From contig JXTB01000019.1 of assembly GCA_002914805.1 (NCBI GenBank), positions 230,645 to 294,644 of the forward strand: a DNA stretch of 64,000 nt, read 5' to 3'. This document shows positions 43,551 through 54,325 of this stretch, in pieces. Made by a program: the position numbers and the translations under genes. The notes under the pieces were generated by a model. That model saw only the letters and a program-made list of their open reading frames with translations. It had not been told where the DNA came from and searched no databases. Each line of letters opens with the position of its first letter. Within the stretch, counting starts at the first letter, position 1. Source of the stretch: Parasponia andersonii (Eukaryota; Streptophyta; Magnoliopsida; Rosales; Cannabaceae).

Positions 43551-44436
43551 ATAATTTTCGAACGGATTCAGGCAATGATTTCAACTTGCAAAAGGTCAGA
43601 TGAAGCTTGGATATTTGTGAGGCAGTGGTCGAACATTTGCACGAAAAAGAATTGGACAAGCATGAGGCCTTGGGATTGAACTTTTGCAATCGAGAAGCTC
43701 AAATGTTAAGATTCAGTCCTCGGCTGCGGCAGTGTTTTTCAGAAAATTAATAGAGAGGTTGAGGTTGGAGTTAGAGTTTCGTGAGGAGCTCTTTTCTTGG
43801 GCTAGGCCATCTTGCAATAAGGCATTATCGGGTTTTTTTTTTTTTTTTTTTTTGGTAATCGGAAGATACCGGAGAAGAAAGGTGTCTCATTGTGCGCTTT
43901 GGTTTCAAGGTACGGGGCTTTGTTGGATAGAATGTGGTTCTTTGTTGTTCTTGATACTCAAGTCTAAAGATTTATTACAGTTTGGGAAATTGTTCGTATT
44001 ACACCACTTAATATAGGCTAAGGTCTTGGTAGAATAATTTGTTTCACCTTCGATCTGAAGTCTGTAAGTAGTGATTGCAAAAGATATAAGCTATTTCTTC
44101 CCGGGCATCTATTCTTTTGCATGCACACCTTGACGAGGTGGGATAACTCACTATAGTACATAAAGCCAAAATCCTAGATTCCTTACGAAATGTTAGTCCT
44201 TCTTAGGGCTTTTGAGAACTTGGTTCTCAAGCGAATCAGGACAGATGCACCCTTTGGTTTATTTTTAGGTAGAGATCTAACCTGTCAAAATTCCATGGTG
44301 CAAAAGAAATTCCAGTTGCAATTACTGGTTACATGGAGTTTGGCAGTTTTATTTAGCAGAGAGATTGTTTCATGTTGTGCTAGTGAACAAAGTAGTGTGC
44401 TTAACTGATCTGATTTCAAGCTACTTTAATAATTAT
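43551..44436. other. Degenerate interior of the gypsy element
   Basis: No recognisable pol domain. It includes a poly-T tract at about 43,833-43,852. Short open frames (43,684-44,016 and 44,190-44,408) show no family match. Confidence 0.5.
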
Positions 44437-45141
44437 CACGCAGAGGAATGGGTACAATCTTTTCGTCAAATGATTAGATCTGGAGTTGAACTAATTCCAT
44501 CAATTTTGCACACTTGAGATTCCTAGCAAAGACTTCGTCTATTGGCATCCAATGATTTCTGGTTCTGCTAAGTTGGCTGCAAGTTATGAAGTTCTAAATC
44601 TGTTCAATGAAATCATCAGCTAGGAAATAAAGCCAGATTAGTTCAATTTTAGGGAAGTATTATCCACTTGCAACAATTCAAGGTCAGTTACTTTGTTGAG
44701 CAATATGTTGTTGTGATGATATGAGCTTTTAAAGTAGCTGCATATGTTTTTTGTTGTGTCTTGGATCATGGTAACTAGGTGCACAGTTATCCAAATAGGG
44801 GTGGCTTAACATGTGATATGGTGATTGGTACTGCTATGGTTAACATGTATAATAAATATAAATGTGTGGACCAAGCATATAAGATGTTCAAGGAAATACC
44901 AAAGTATGACACTCTGATATATATAGCACTAAATTCATTATTAAATATCCCAAAACTCAGGAATGAGGCTACTGAGTTGTCCGTTAAGATGGAAATTTTT
45001 GAAGTAAAGTTGATCCGTATCATATTTCTGGGTCTACCGTTAGCTTTGTCTCAAGCAACTTGGGTTGAAAAAGGTCGTGGGCATCTAATTGTGATCGAAC
45101 TCCAAATGCTCAAAGGAGCCACAGGTTCGGCATTATACTGA
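44437..45141 (+). pseudogene. Pentatricopeptide-repeat (PPR) gene fragment
   Basis: PPR motifs are readable in pieces. About 44,444-44,510 has SFRQMIRSGVEL. About 44,545-44,660 has MISGSAKLAASYEV, LNLFNEIIS and then KPD. An open segment, 44,779-45,141, has DMVIGTAMVNMYNKYKCVDQ, AYKMFKEIPKYDTLIYIALN and LRNEATELSVKMEIFEVKLI. This is the pattern of a PLS-class PPR protein, whose intact members act in organellar RNA editing or processing. Stops and frameshifts lie between the pieces and the C-terminal domains are absent. It lies between the two gypsy LTRs, so it was captured by or inserted into the element. Confidence 0.8.
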
Positions 45142-45186
45142 TCTGATTGTTATACTTTATGGAGCTGATATATATATATATTTATA

Positions 45187-45406
45187 GGGCACCAATTCAG
45201 TAGGTATTTTTTTTTTTTACCTATAGATAGGTATCAATTTGGCCAATAAAAACTTAGTATGTACATTTTTTTATTATAAAAAGTAAGAGAGAGAAAGAGC
45301 ATTAATGATGCACGTCTTTTTATGCACTTTGTTATAGCCATTGCCAATGGCTAAAAAAAAATACCTACTCATAGGTAAAGAAAAAAAATACCTATTGGAT
45401 TGGCAA

Positions 45407-45408
<2 letters not shown>
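45187..45408 (+). mobile_element. Micron-like MITE copy 2
   Basis: Starts GGGCACCAATTCAGTAGGTA and ends TATTGGATTGGCAACC, with inverted-repeat ends of about 28 bases. Almost identical to the next copy (45,466-45,689). (TA)n lies on both sides. Confidence 0.9.

Positions 45409-45465
<57 letters not shown>
45409..45465. repeat. (TA)n microsatellite between two MITE copies
   Basis: About 57 bases of pure TA separating two directly repeated MITE copies. Confidence 0.95.
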
Positions 45466-45468
<3 letters not shown>

Positions 45469-45687
45469 CACCAATTCGGTAGGTATTTTTTTTTTTTTTA
45501 CCTATAGATAGGTATCAATTTGGCCAATAAAAACTTAGTATGTACATTTTTTTATTATAAAAAGTAAGAGAGAGAAAGAGCATTAATGATGCACGTCTTT
45601 TTATGCACTTTGTTATAGCCATTGCCAATGGCTAAAAAAAAATACCTACTCATAGGTAAAGAAAAAAAATACCTATTGGATTGGCAA

Positions 45688-45689
<2 letters not shown>
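45466..45689 (+). mobile_element. Micron-like MITE copy 3
   Basis: Starts GGGCACCAATTCGGTAGGTA and ends GGATTGGCAACC. Nearly identical to 45,187-45,408, differing at very few positions. This suggests a recent duplication of the MITE plus its TA tract, or very recent insertion. Confidence 0.9.
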
Positions 45690-45720
<31 letters not shown>

Positions 45721-45722
<2 letters not shown>

Positions 45723-45956
45723 TTGCCAATCTAATAGGCATTTCTTTTTTACCTATGTGTAGGTATTTTTTTTTTAGCCGTTGGATCACCATCTAATGGT
45801 GATCCAATGACTATAATGAAGTGTATAAAAAGACGTGCATCATTAATACTCTTTCTCTCTCTTATTTTTTACAATAAAAAAATGTGCATGTTAAATTTTT
45901 ATAGGCCAAATCGATACCTATGCATAGGTAAAAAAAAAATACCTGCTGGATTGGTG

Positions 45957-45960
<4 letters not shown>
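45721..45960 (-). mobile_element. Micron-like MITE copy 4 (inverted)
   Basis: Reads GGTTGCCAATCTAATAGGCA to ATTGGTGCCC on the plus strand, the reverse of copies 2 and 3. It is separated from copy 3 by a 31-base TA tract and followed by another. More diverged from 2 and 3 than they are from each other. Confidence 0.85.
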
Positions 45961-45991
<31 letters not shown>

Positions 45992-46187
45992 ATGCGCAAA
46001 AAAAACTTATCGACACTCTTTTGTCATAGTTGTGTTTGGGCAGCAATGTTAAAACAACCTCAAGGCATGTATTTGTGGACCAGTTCTATACCTCTTCTAC
46101 TAGCAATGGATAATGCCATCTGCCCTTAACATCTGATGAGCAAAGGATAGCTACCACCGAACTTCCACCTCGAGGACAAGGTGTCTT

Positions 46188-46203
46188 TGGGAGGCCGGGG
46201 AAT
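46188..46203 (+). promoter_or_regulatory. Polypurine tract of the gypsy element
   Basis: TGGGAGGCCGGGGAAT directly before the right LTR. Confidence 0.7.
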
Positions 46204-46514
46204 TGATAGGATTCTTTACTTTCTTAGTTGGTTATGCTAAGAGGCTGGCAGGGAATTTTGTTAGAGGATAGTAGGCCAAGTTAGTTGTTAGTTAGTCTAA
46301 GGTAATGATTCTATTGTAGAGGATGGTACTAAGTCAGAATATAAGGGGGAGAGTGAGAGGGAAATTGGGGGGTATGGAATTACTGGGTTTGTTGTTAACG
46401 TTTTGCTTTGGGGAGAGAACCACGCTCTCAAACTCCCAGGTATCTTTACTGTAAACTGAGCTTTATGCTCTAATTCTAATAAAATTACTTTTTTATCATT
46501 ATTGGGTTCTATCA
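46204..46514 (+). repeat. Right LTR of the gypsy element
   Basis: 311 bases, TGATAGGATTC to GTTCTATCA, collinear with 42,151-42,460. Confidence 0.9.
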
Positions 46515-46727
46515 TACTATATATGAGATCTAATATCTACTAGAGATCAATTATATCTCGCATGAGACTAAAACTGAATAGAAATGCCAAAATTTTCAAA
46601 CATGATTGAAAAAAACACGGTTACTTGTTAATCATTCATATATTGTGATATATCATATACGAGAACACTATATTTGAAAGTGCTCTATGCCTCGGAGAGT
46701 GTTAAGACCTAGCGTAAAAGGGATCTT

Positions 46728-47118
46728 TATTTAGATTTATAGTGTATCTTACTATGTCAAATAATCCAAATATAATCTTAGAATTTATCGTACCAAATTA
46801 TCAAAAAAAGATTTATTGAGAAAAAATTCGTGATTAACCTAGATCTATTGTATTTGATAGTAAAAGATGAGATCAAATAAGTAAAAAACGATTAATTAAT
46901 TAGCGCATGAGGGTAAAAGGTCTTCTACAACCAGATTATTCTATGTATGATCTCTCTCTATTGATAGAAGCACAGGAGAAGAGTGTACGTTCTATTTGAC
47001 TTGGGACTAAAACTCTAATAGTTAAATTTTTATATATTAACAGCCAATAGAGACTCCATCAATCCTTATTAGACTAGAATTAGGTAACCATATATTACAC
47101 AGTCCATACATAATAAGT
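46728..47118 (-). repeat. 3' LTR of the minus-strand copia element
   Basis: Shares CCTAGATCTATTG, GATTAATTAATTAG, AGGTCTTCTACA, GATCTCTCTCTATTGATGGAG-like and ATCAATCCTTATT blocks with 52,532-52,929. Ends are approximate. Confidence 0.85.
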
Positions 47119-47684
47119 AACTTCCTGAGTCTATAATTAGATCACTTGATGGCCCCACATAATTAGACAGCCCTAATATATATAATTGTTATAAAAACTT
47201 GTGGCCCACATATTAGTTAAACATATAACTTGGACTATATGGATTTTTCCTGAAACAATTATATAATGAAAACTTGAGTGTGTACTTTACCACTGTCTAT
47301 TAAGAAATTACTCCTCAAGACAATCTGAATCATCTTGTATATTAAAATGAAACTAAAGTAGCCTTCATTGTACTTAAGTACGTAACTAAACCTATTAATG
47401 ATTACCAAATCAATATACGTAATGATACAATTCAAATATGGATGTGTGGTATAGAAATTATACGAAAAGTGATCTTACATGCCTATTTCTATTTAGTCCT
47501 ACTTTATGATTCCAACGAATCAACCTTAGACTTTCACTTTATGCAAAAATGCAACTTTATGCAAAACAGCAGATAGAAAAAAAAATATAAATTCAGAGTA
47601 CAAAAAAAAACTATCACTTTATTGATATCAAATAATAAACGTATCTATCACGAGAGAACTCGTAATATCTAACTCCTACTAATC

Positions 47685-48110
47685 TTAAACATCTTTAAAT
47701 AGTATAAAACCTATATGTGCAATATACTTATGAAACACTTTAGGTGTTAGACCTTTGATGAGTGAATTGGCCAGCATGAAGTTAGTGCCGATATTTTCTG
47801 TAGATACTAGGTGACTTTGAACTCTTTCTTTAACAACTAGAAACTTAATGCCTATATGTTTAGACTTTGACGAGTTTCTATTATTATTGGAATATAGAAC
47901 AGCAACTCTATTATCATAATAAATCTTTAATGACTTTTCAATGCAATTAATAATTCGTAGCTTGGTGATAAAATTCCACAATCAAATTCCTTGATTCGAT
48001 GCCTCATGACAAGCTATAAACTTTGTTTCTATGGTGGAAGAAGCTGTGAGCGTCCGCTTAACACTCTTTCAGGATACAGCTCTTCAAGCAAGCAGGTAAA
48101 TATAGCCTGA
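47685..48110 (-). pseudogene. Copia RNase H remnant
   Basis: The open segment 47,685-47,981 reads LKIYYDNRVAVLYSNNNRNS, SKSKHIGIKFLVVKERVQSH and LANSLIKGLTPKVF. These are the C-terminal motifs of copia RNase H. Upstream on the same strand, the region to about 48,110 carries the expected preceding sequence with a frameshift. Confidence 0.85.
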
Positions 48111-48362
48111 AGTGGATTTCTTACTATCTGGCATCTAATATAATCAGATTCGGAATACCCCATAATCTCCAAATGATCAAATCTTTGAGAAATGAGTATG
48201 TAATCATTTGTTCTCTATAAATATCTTAAAACCCTATTTGTTATTGTCCAGTGATCCGTACCAAGGTTGCTTAAATATTTGCCCAATACTCTAACTATGT
48301 ACTGGATGCGTACATACCTGAGTATACATCAGATTCCCTACTATAGATGCCTAAGGGATCTT

Positions 48363-48959
48363 CTATATTTCTTTAGCTTCAAACTCATTCTTCAGGCATT
48401 GAATGAGACTAAATTTATCACCCTTAGTAATGGGTGTATCTCCTGGGGTATATTTACTTATGCCAAATCTATCAAGCACCTTTTCGAAATAGCTCTTTTG
48501 TGATAACCCAAATAGGCCCTGAGAACAATCTCGGTGTGTTTTAATCCCTAATATAAAAGAGGTATCCTTAAGATCTTTCATCGCAAATTTATTTGATAGA
48601 AATCTCTTGGTTTTGTGTAATAAGCCTATATCATTATTTGCCAAAAATATGTCATTAATATACAAGACCAGGAAGATACATTTGCTCCCACTGAACTTAT
48701 TATAAATGCATCTATCTACTGAATTTTCCTCAAAATCGAACGAGGAAATAACTTGATAGAACTTATGATACCATTGACGGGATACTTGTTTGAGACCATA
48801 GATGAATTTTTTTAGCTTACAGACTATAGACTTCGGATATTTAGTTATAAAGTTTTCAGGTCGTACCATATAAATCGTTTCCTCAATATTACTATTGAGA
48901 AATGTAGTCTTCATATCTATCTGATATAGCTCCATATCAAAATGAGCTATTAATGCCAT
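48363..48959 (-). pseudogene. Copia reverse transcriptase remnant
   Basis: 198 codons open. Motifs: QIDMKTTFLNSNIEETIYM, CKLKKFIYGLKQVSRQWYHK, LVLYINDIFLA and LGLSQKSYFEKVLDRF. The catalytic YVDD is YIND here, so the first of the paired aspartates is lost. The N- and C-terminal parts of the polyprotein around it are broken. It matches the copia family closely, near the TNT1-like group. Confidence 0.92.
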
Positions 48960-49715
48960 AATTATTTTGAAAGAGTCTTTCGAAGAAACTGGAGAGAAAG
49001 TCTCTTTATAGTGGATATCTTTTTTTGAGTAAAATCTTTGACAACTAGACGAGCCTTATATCTCTCAATATTGCCTTTAGAATCCTTTTTGGTTTTAAAA
49101 ATCCATTTATAACTAATAGGTTTCTTTTATACTAGCAATTCGACGAGTTCCTAAATATCATTGTTTTTCATAGAAATCATATTATCCTTTATGGCAATGA
49201 TCTACCGTTAGGATTAAGTAAAATTGATTTGATCATTTTCCACTCTTATATCAAACTTATGTTCTAGGAGATAGACAATGTAATCATTTGAAATTATGTT
49301 TGTCCTTTCCCTAGTAGATTATCTTGATAGTACTTTCTCTTGAGGTTGAGATTGCTCTTCAGAAGTAACTTCCTCATGTGGGATAGGGAGTTACAGAATA
49401 TTATCTTGAATTTCTGAATTTACTTCTTGAATAATGTCAGGTAGAAGAGCCTGATCACTTTCAATAACAACTATATGAAGAGAAACAAATTCCTCCTCAA
49501 AGATAATATCCTTTACCTTATCTTCCCCCCTCCCTCCAAAACTCAATATCCTCAAGGAATCTCGCATTACCTATCTCGAAAAAGGACTTATTAGAGGGAT
49601 CATAAAATTAGAAACCTCTGGATCTTTCAACATAGCTAACAAAATAGCAGCTTATTGTTCTTGAGTTCAATTTCTTTTCATATAGCCTATATGGCCTTGT
49701 CTCAGTTGCACAACC

Positions 49716-49943
49716 TCAAATATACAAGTACTTAATGTTAGGCTTTTTACTAGTCCATAGTTCATATGGGGTTTTAGCTACTGATTTTTTGGGTACTATG
49801 TTGAGTATATAAACTACAGTCTTAAATACTTCTCCCCAAAGTGATTCAGGTAAGGAGAAATGATTGATCATACTCCTCACTATATCTTTAAGTGTTCGGA
49901 TTTGTCGCTCAACAATACTATTCATGCTAAGTTTTTTCGGCAT
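49716..49943 (-). pseudogene. Copia integrase remnant
   Basis: 75 codons carry [37 protein letters not shown] and [17 protein letters not shown]. These are the end of the integrase catalytic core and the following segment. The usual NG(V/I)(A/V)ER is changed at its start. The rest of the integrase (to about 50,400) is only in fragments. Confidence 0.85.
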
Positions 49944-50402
49944 TGTATATTGTGGAATGATTCTATATTCCTCTAGGTACTGGGCAAAGGGTCCTGAACG
50001 TTGGTCACCAGATCCATCAATATCTTAGTATTTACTATCACGATCGGATTTGATGGTTTTAATTTTCTTGTCGAGTTGATTTTCAACTTCAACTTTGAAA
50101 ACTTAAAATACATCCAGAGATTGTGACTTCTCATGAATTAAATATAGTACCCATAGCGAGAGTAATCGTCTCTGAACATGATGAAATATTGTTAGCCACT
50201 CTATGAAGTCACAGGGAATAGACCGCAGATTTCAGTACGTATCAATTCTAAAACACCGGAACTCTTATTAGCACCTAATTTATGTATATTTATTTGTTTG
50301 CCTTTAATACACTCAACACAAATTGTGAAGTCTGTGAGGTAGTGGGTCTAGAATTCTATCTGACACAAGACATTGTATTCTCTATTTAGAGATGTGTCCT
50401 AA

Positions 50403-50831
50403 TCACTTGTGCCATAGCATAAAGGAATTCTTAATGGTTTTGCACTTTGTACTACGTTTCTCGATATGCAAAGTTTCATTAATTGAGGTAATAGTGTCAA
50501 TTTTATATGGGTTGTCAATTAAGGTACCAGTCGTAATAATATTGAAATCTTGAAAAAGACTAAATTTATTATTTCTAAATGAACAAGAATAATTAGATTT
50601 GTCCAAAACTAAAATGGAAATTAAATTCCATCTAAATGATGGTACAATGAATATATCATCCAAATAAAAAAATAAACCGAAACCAAATTGTAGCCTAAAT
50701 AGATATATTATCTCTATTGTAGCTGTGTTGTCGTTGCCCATATAGATGTATCTTTCAGCATCACTAAGCAGATGGCTCCTCAAACAACCCTGTATAGATA
50801 TACTTATGTGAGTAGTGACACTAGTATCCAC
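50403..50831 (-). pseudogene. Copia protease / gag-pre-integrase remnant
   Basis: 143 codons. DTSVTTHIS corresponds to the protease DSG(A/C)T-H region with the Gly lost. IFIVPSFRWNLISILVLDKS and the final MLWHK are the typical pre-integrase features (the WH of LWH-R-LGH). Confidence 0.8.
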
Positions 50832-51151
50832 CCACCAAGTATAATTGGATACTAAAGTAAAATTAACCTCAGAACAAACAAAATTGAAAAGCTTACCCTT
50901 CTTGATACGTTAGATAGTATACTTAGGATATTCCTTCTTCACATATCATGCTCGCTTGTAGAAGAAACAAGCTAATTCCTCATCATGTTTGTTTTGCACT
51001 TTAATATGTGAAGTTCTAGATGCAGTTCATTTATCCTTAGTTCTTTTCTTTTCTTATCTTGAGAGATTATTGTTAAGTGAGCACTTTCTGTTTTATCTCG
51101 CTTCAATCTATCCTCTTCTTACACATACTGAGATATGAGCTCATTAAGAGT

Positions 51152-51662
51152 CTATTTTTCTTTATGGATATTGTAGCTCACTTTAAATTGACTAAATTGT
51201 GGCGGAAGAGATAGTAAAACTATTTGCATGAGTAAGTCATCCGACAGCTCTAACATAAGTGTCTTTAGTTTTGAAACTAGATTGGACATCTCTATGATGT
51301 ACTCCATGATATTCCCTTTATCTTTATAATGCATAGCAAGCAAATTGCTCAGCATGGTATTTGTTTCTACTTTTTCATTCCTTTGGAAACGTTCCAAGGA
51401 ACGTTTTAGCATTATCAACCTTTGGCATAGTATTCCTAATGGTCTCATGTATAGAATGTTTCATGATCATAAGACTCATACGATTAGAACGTTCCCACTG
51501 CTCAAACTTTTTAACATTCGTAGCAAAACTTTCATCTGTAAGAGCAGCATGTTGTTCTTTATGAACAGCAAGTTGTTCTTTCTTGAGTATAAGATCCAGA
51601 TCTATGTAACTGAGCACAGACGTGCTCTTTCCACTTCTTAAAGTTTCTGCCATTAAGCACAA
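51152..51662 (-). pseudogene. Copia gag remnant
   Basis: Two overlapping frames with a frameshift near 51,400. 51,375-51,662 has MAETLRSGKSTSVLSYIDLD-like and NRMSLMIMKHSIHETIRNT. 51,152-51,448 has MHYKDKGNIMEYIIEMSNLV, LELSDDLLMQIVLLSLPPQF and FKVSYNIHKEKW. The pattern is a UBN2-type gag. Confidence 0.85.
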
Positions 51663-52519
51663 GAATTGAATTCAAATTAGCAGATTTGTTTGAAGCAGAA
51701 ATTGAACAAAGAACAAAAAACAGACTATAACTAATCACATTAATAATATGTCATAAACTGAGCATACAAAAAAAAGATACTCGCATGACATACAACAAAT
51801 AAATATATAAGGTGGACTTCCATCATAAGATACTCAAAACAACATCAATAAGTTCTCTTTTTGGTTGACTTATTAACTTGTAAGTGGTACTCTTCAGTGC
51901 AGTAATCAAATATTAACAGTAAATCCTGTCAGACAGTAAATCTTCCTTTGGACCAATTTATTGTCTACATGGAAACTTAATAACCATCACATATATATTA
52001 CTGCATGTGTGCTCATTATTCGGCCAAATAACCACTTTCTTTTAGGGTGGGAATTATTCGCATGAATAATAAACACATAATTATTTAAATATTTCAAAAT
52101 AAATAAATCTACAATAGAAGTTACTTTGACAACATATTGTTTTAACTCATCTATTTCAAAATATTTAAACAAATAGTATAAAGAAAATAATAAACAAAGT
52201 GCCCAAAATATTAAGCTAAAAATTTTAATGCACAAATATTAATGGATGATCAATTGAGTTTTAAGCACTTTTATCAACTCTTAAAGCCAAATAGAGTTTT
52301 CAACAGATAAAGTGTGAGTCATACTGAAGTTGGATTGAGAAAATAAAACTAATTAGTTAAGTTTCAGGTTAAAACTCCTTGAATTGATCGAAAACGACTC
52401 AATTTTACCCAAAACTGAGACCATGTACATTAATTAGGTCAAAACTTGACCTAAATAGGTAAAGATATCACAAAATAGAGATATGCATGAGTATCCTAAC
52501 CAATTTAATATGATTTCCT

Positions 52520-52531
52520 GCTCTGATACCA
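52520..52531 (-). promoter_or_regulatory. Primer-binding site of the minus-strand copia element
   Basis: On the minus strand TGGTATCAGAGC, the classical copia primer site for initiator tRNA-Met, directly after the 5' LTR. Confidence 0.9.
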
Positions 52532-52929
52532 CTTATTAGATATACATAATAGATTGTTAAACTAAATACAATCCTAGAATCTATCATGCCAAATTATCAA
52601 GAAAAGATTTGTTAAGAGAAAACTCGTGACTAACCTAGATCTATTGTGTTTGGCAGCAAAGGATGAGATCACATAAGCGAAAATGATTAATTAATTAGAG
52701 CTTGAGATTAGAAGGTCTTCTACAGCTAGAGTACTCTATATATGCTCAATGAGATCTCTCTCTATTGATGGAGGCAGAGGAGAGCGTACGTTCTATTTGT
52801 CTTAGGGACCAAAACCCTAATAATTATATCCTTATATACTAACAACCAATAGAAATACCATCAATCCTTATTGGACTAAAATTAGATAACCACATATTAC
52901 ATAATCTATACTTAATATATAAGCCAACA
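52532..52929 (-). repeat. 5' LTR of the minus-strand copia element
   Basis: On the minus strand it starts TGTTGGCTTATATATTAAG and ends next to the primer site. Collinear with 46,728-47,118. Confidence 0.85.
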
Positions 52930-53140
52930 GTCACTCACCAACTAGAGAGTTTTGAAGGGGAATACTACTTATTGCTTGCTTGCAAATAGCAAACTAATAA
53001 TCCATTTAACAATTAAAAACTAAAAAAGATGAACACAAACACGAAGGATATTTATTTATTTTATTGAACATATCTGGATGGTAACGGCTAACTAGCGTCT
53101 TATACTTTAAGAAGAAAAAAAAAAAGAGCTTTATAGAAAA

Positions 53141-53176
<36 letters not shown>

Positions 53177-53207
53177 GAGTGGAAAGAAAGAAAAAACAAC
53201 AAACTAA
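52930..53207. other. Short intergenic stretch with (TA)n
   Basis: TA repeat at about 53,143-53,174. Otherwise nothing recognised. Confidence 0.6.
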
Positions 53208-53410
53208 TCATCTGCCGCCGTAAAAATAGCAAAAGCAGGCCAAGTCAGTCACGCATTCAAAAAAATCGTGGTGTTTTATCCAGCACTTTTGCCCACAATT
53301 GAGTCGAAAATCTCCGTAGTTTATATAATTTCTTTGCATCTCTTCTGTGAATATTCTTGAGGCACCATATGACAAAAATATCAAAATAAAAGAAATGAAG
53401 CAAATTGATA
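53208..53410 (-). CDS. Defensin-like (LCR-type) exon, possibly degenerate
   Basis: From a CAG acceptor at 53,411-53,413 the frame runs 67 codons to TGA. It reads a hydrophobic signal-like stretch (SICFISFILIFLSYGAS), then a mature part with NCGQKCWI, FECVTDLACFC and the end YFYGGR. The cysteines follow C-x3-C-x9-C-x5-C-x-C, exactly the spacing of cysteines 3-7 in the gene at 30,019-31,059. An exon start in phase 1 within the signal peptide would also match that gene. Cysteines 1, 2 and 8 of the usual eight are missing, and I find no good ATG-bearing first exon in the 150 bases upstream (the open frame has no ATG). It is therefore either an altered family member with an unseen exon 1 or a pseudogene. 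Confidence 0.5.
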
Positions 53411-53874
53411 CTGGTGCATACAATATATGAAACAGATAATATAAAAGGACTAATAACAAACGTACTATATTTTATGAGACTGAGAGAACAAGAAAAATGG
53501 TAAAGAAAATGAAGAAAAATCCAGGTTTAGGACATTATCTCAAAGAAAATACATTAGTTTTTTTCAAAAGGGAAAAATGGGTTGAAGGGAGGTTTTGTCT
53601 TGGCTTCTTATTTACCTAGTAGTTAACAAAAGAGGCGTTACTTTTACTACCGTAGAATGAACTGGTACCAAAAATTGACTTACCATGACCCTCTGGTACG
53701 GCCCCGACTTATTGAAGACAATATTATTGTATAGCCTCTTGCTACGAAGTTTCCCAAGCATTCAATATATGCTAATAAGATATATAGTAGAGCTTCAAAT
53801 TAAAGATACGTGAATTGATTGAAAGCTCAAACCATTTTGCTAGGTGGGAATGGTCCATAAAGAATATTAGATAT

Positions 53875-53906
<32 letters not shown>
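53411..53906. other. Flank of the defensin-like exon
   Basis: Would hold the first exon and promoter of the minus-strand gene; neither is evident. Ends in a TA tract at about 53,876-53,906. Confidence 0.4.
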
Positions 53907-53908
<2 letters not shown>

Positions 53909-54120
53909 TTGCCAATATTTTTTTTTTACTCACGGGTAGTTATTTTTTTTTAGCCTAATAGTGATCCAATGACTATAATGAAATACATTAAAAGATGTGC
54001 ATCATTAATGATATTTCTCTCTCTTATTTTTTATAATAAAAAAATATATATGCTAAACTTTCATTAGCCAAATTGATACATATACATAGATAAAAAAAAA
54101 ATACCTATTGGATTGACAAC
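53907..54120 (-). mobile_element. Micron-like MITE copy 5 (inverted)
   Basis: GGTTGCCAATA at the left, TACCTATTGGATTGACAAC at the right, with the shared interior GTGCATCATTAATGATATTTC. TA tracts lie on both sides. More diverged than copies 2 and 3. Confidence 0.8.
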
Positions 54121-54130
54121 ATATATATAT

Positions 54131-54325
54131 ATTGCCAATTCAATATGTTTTTTTTACTTATGAGTAAGTTTTTTTTTTTAGCGGTGGATCACCATCTAAT
54201 AGTAATATAATAAAATGCATGAAAAAACGTGCATCATTAATATTTTTTCGTACATGCTAAATTTTTATTGGCCAAATTGATATCTATGCATAAATAAAAA
54301 AAAATACCTACTAAATTGGTGCCTC
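54131..54325 (-). mobile_element. Micron-like MITE copy 6 (inverted)
   Basis: ATTGCCAATTCAATATG to ACCTACTAAATTGGTGCCTC, with the shared GCATCATTAATATT block. It is separated from copy 5 by about 10 bases of TA and followed by another TA tract. Confidence 0.8.

Larger units (their letters stand above)
42151..46514 (+). mobile_element. Ty3/gypsy LTR retrotransposon, degenerate
   Basis: Two about 310-base LTRs (42,151-42,460 and 46,204-46,514) run TGATAGGATTC to GGGTTCTATCA. CAGTATCAGAGCC just inside the left LTR is a primer-binding-type site. A purine tract GGGAGGCCGGGGAAT precedes the right LTR. The gag start at 42,491 is broken by a stop after 20 codons. The last 50 bases before the right LTR still read LPPNFHLEDKVSLGGRG in one frame, resembling the chromodomain-end LEDKV motif of gypsy polyproteins. 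Nearly all of pol is missing. The interior instead holds a PPR gene fragment and three MITEs. No matching target duplication was seen. Confidence 0.8.
46728..52929 (-). mobile_element. Ty1/copia LTR retrotransposon on the minus strand, degenerate
   Basis: LTRs of about 390 bases lie at about 46,728-47,118 and 52,532-52,929. Reading the minus strand, a primer site TGGTATCAGAGC (52,520-52,531) follows the 5' LTR. Gag, protease/pre-integrase, integrase, reverse transcriptase and RNase H remnants then follow in copia order. All are broken by stops and frameshifts. The reverse transcriptase active-site motif is changed. The two LTRs differ at many positions, so the insertion is old. Confidence 0.92.

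Noticed and set aside
45274..45474. Tyr/Ile repeat open frame on the minus strand
   Set aside because: Translation of a TA microsatellite between MITE copies.
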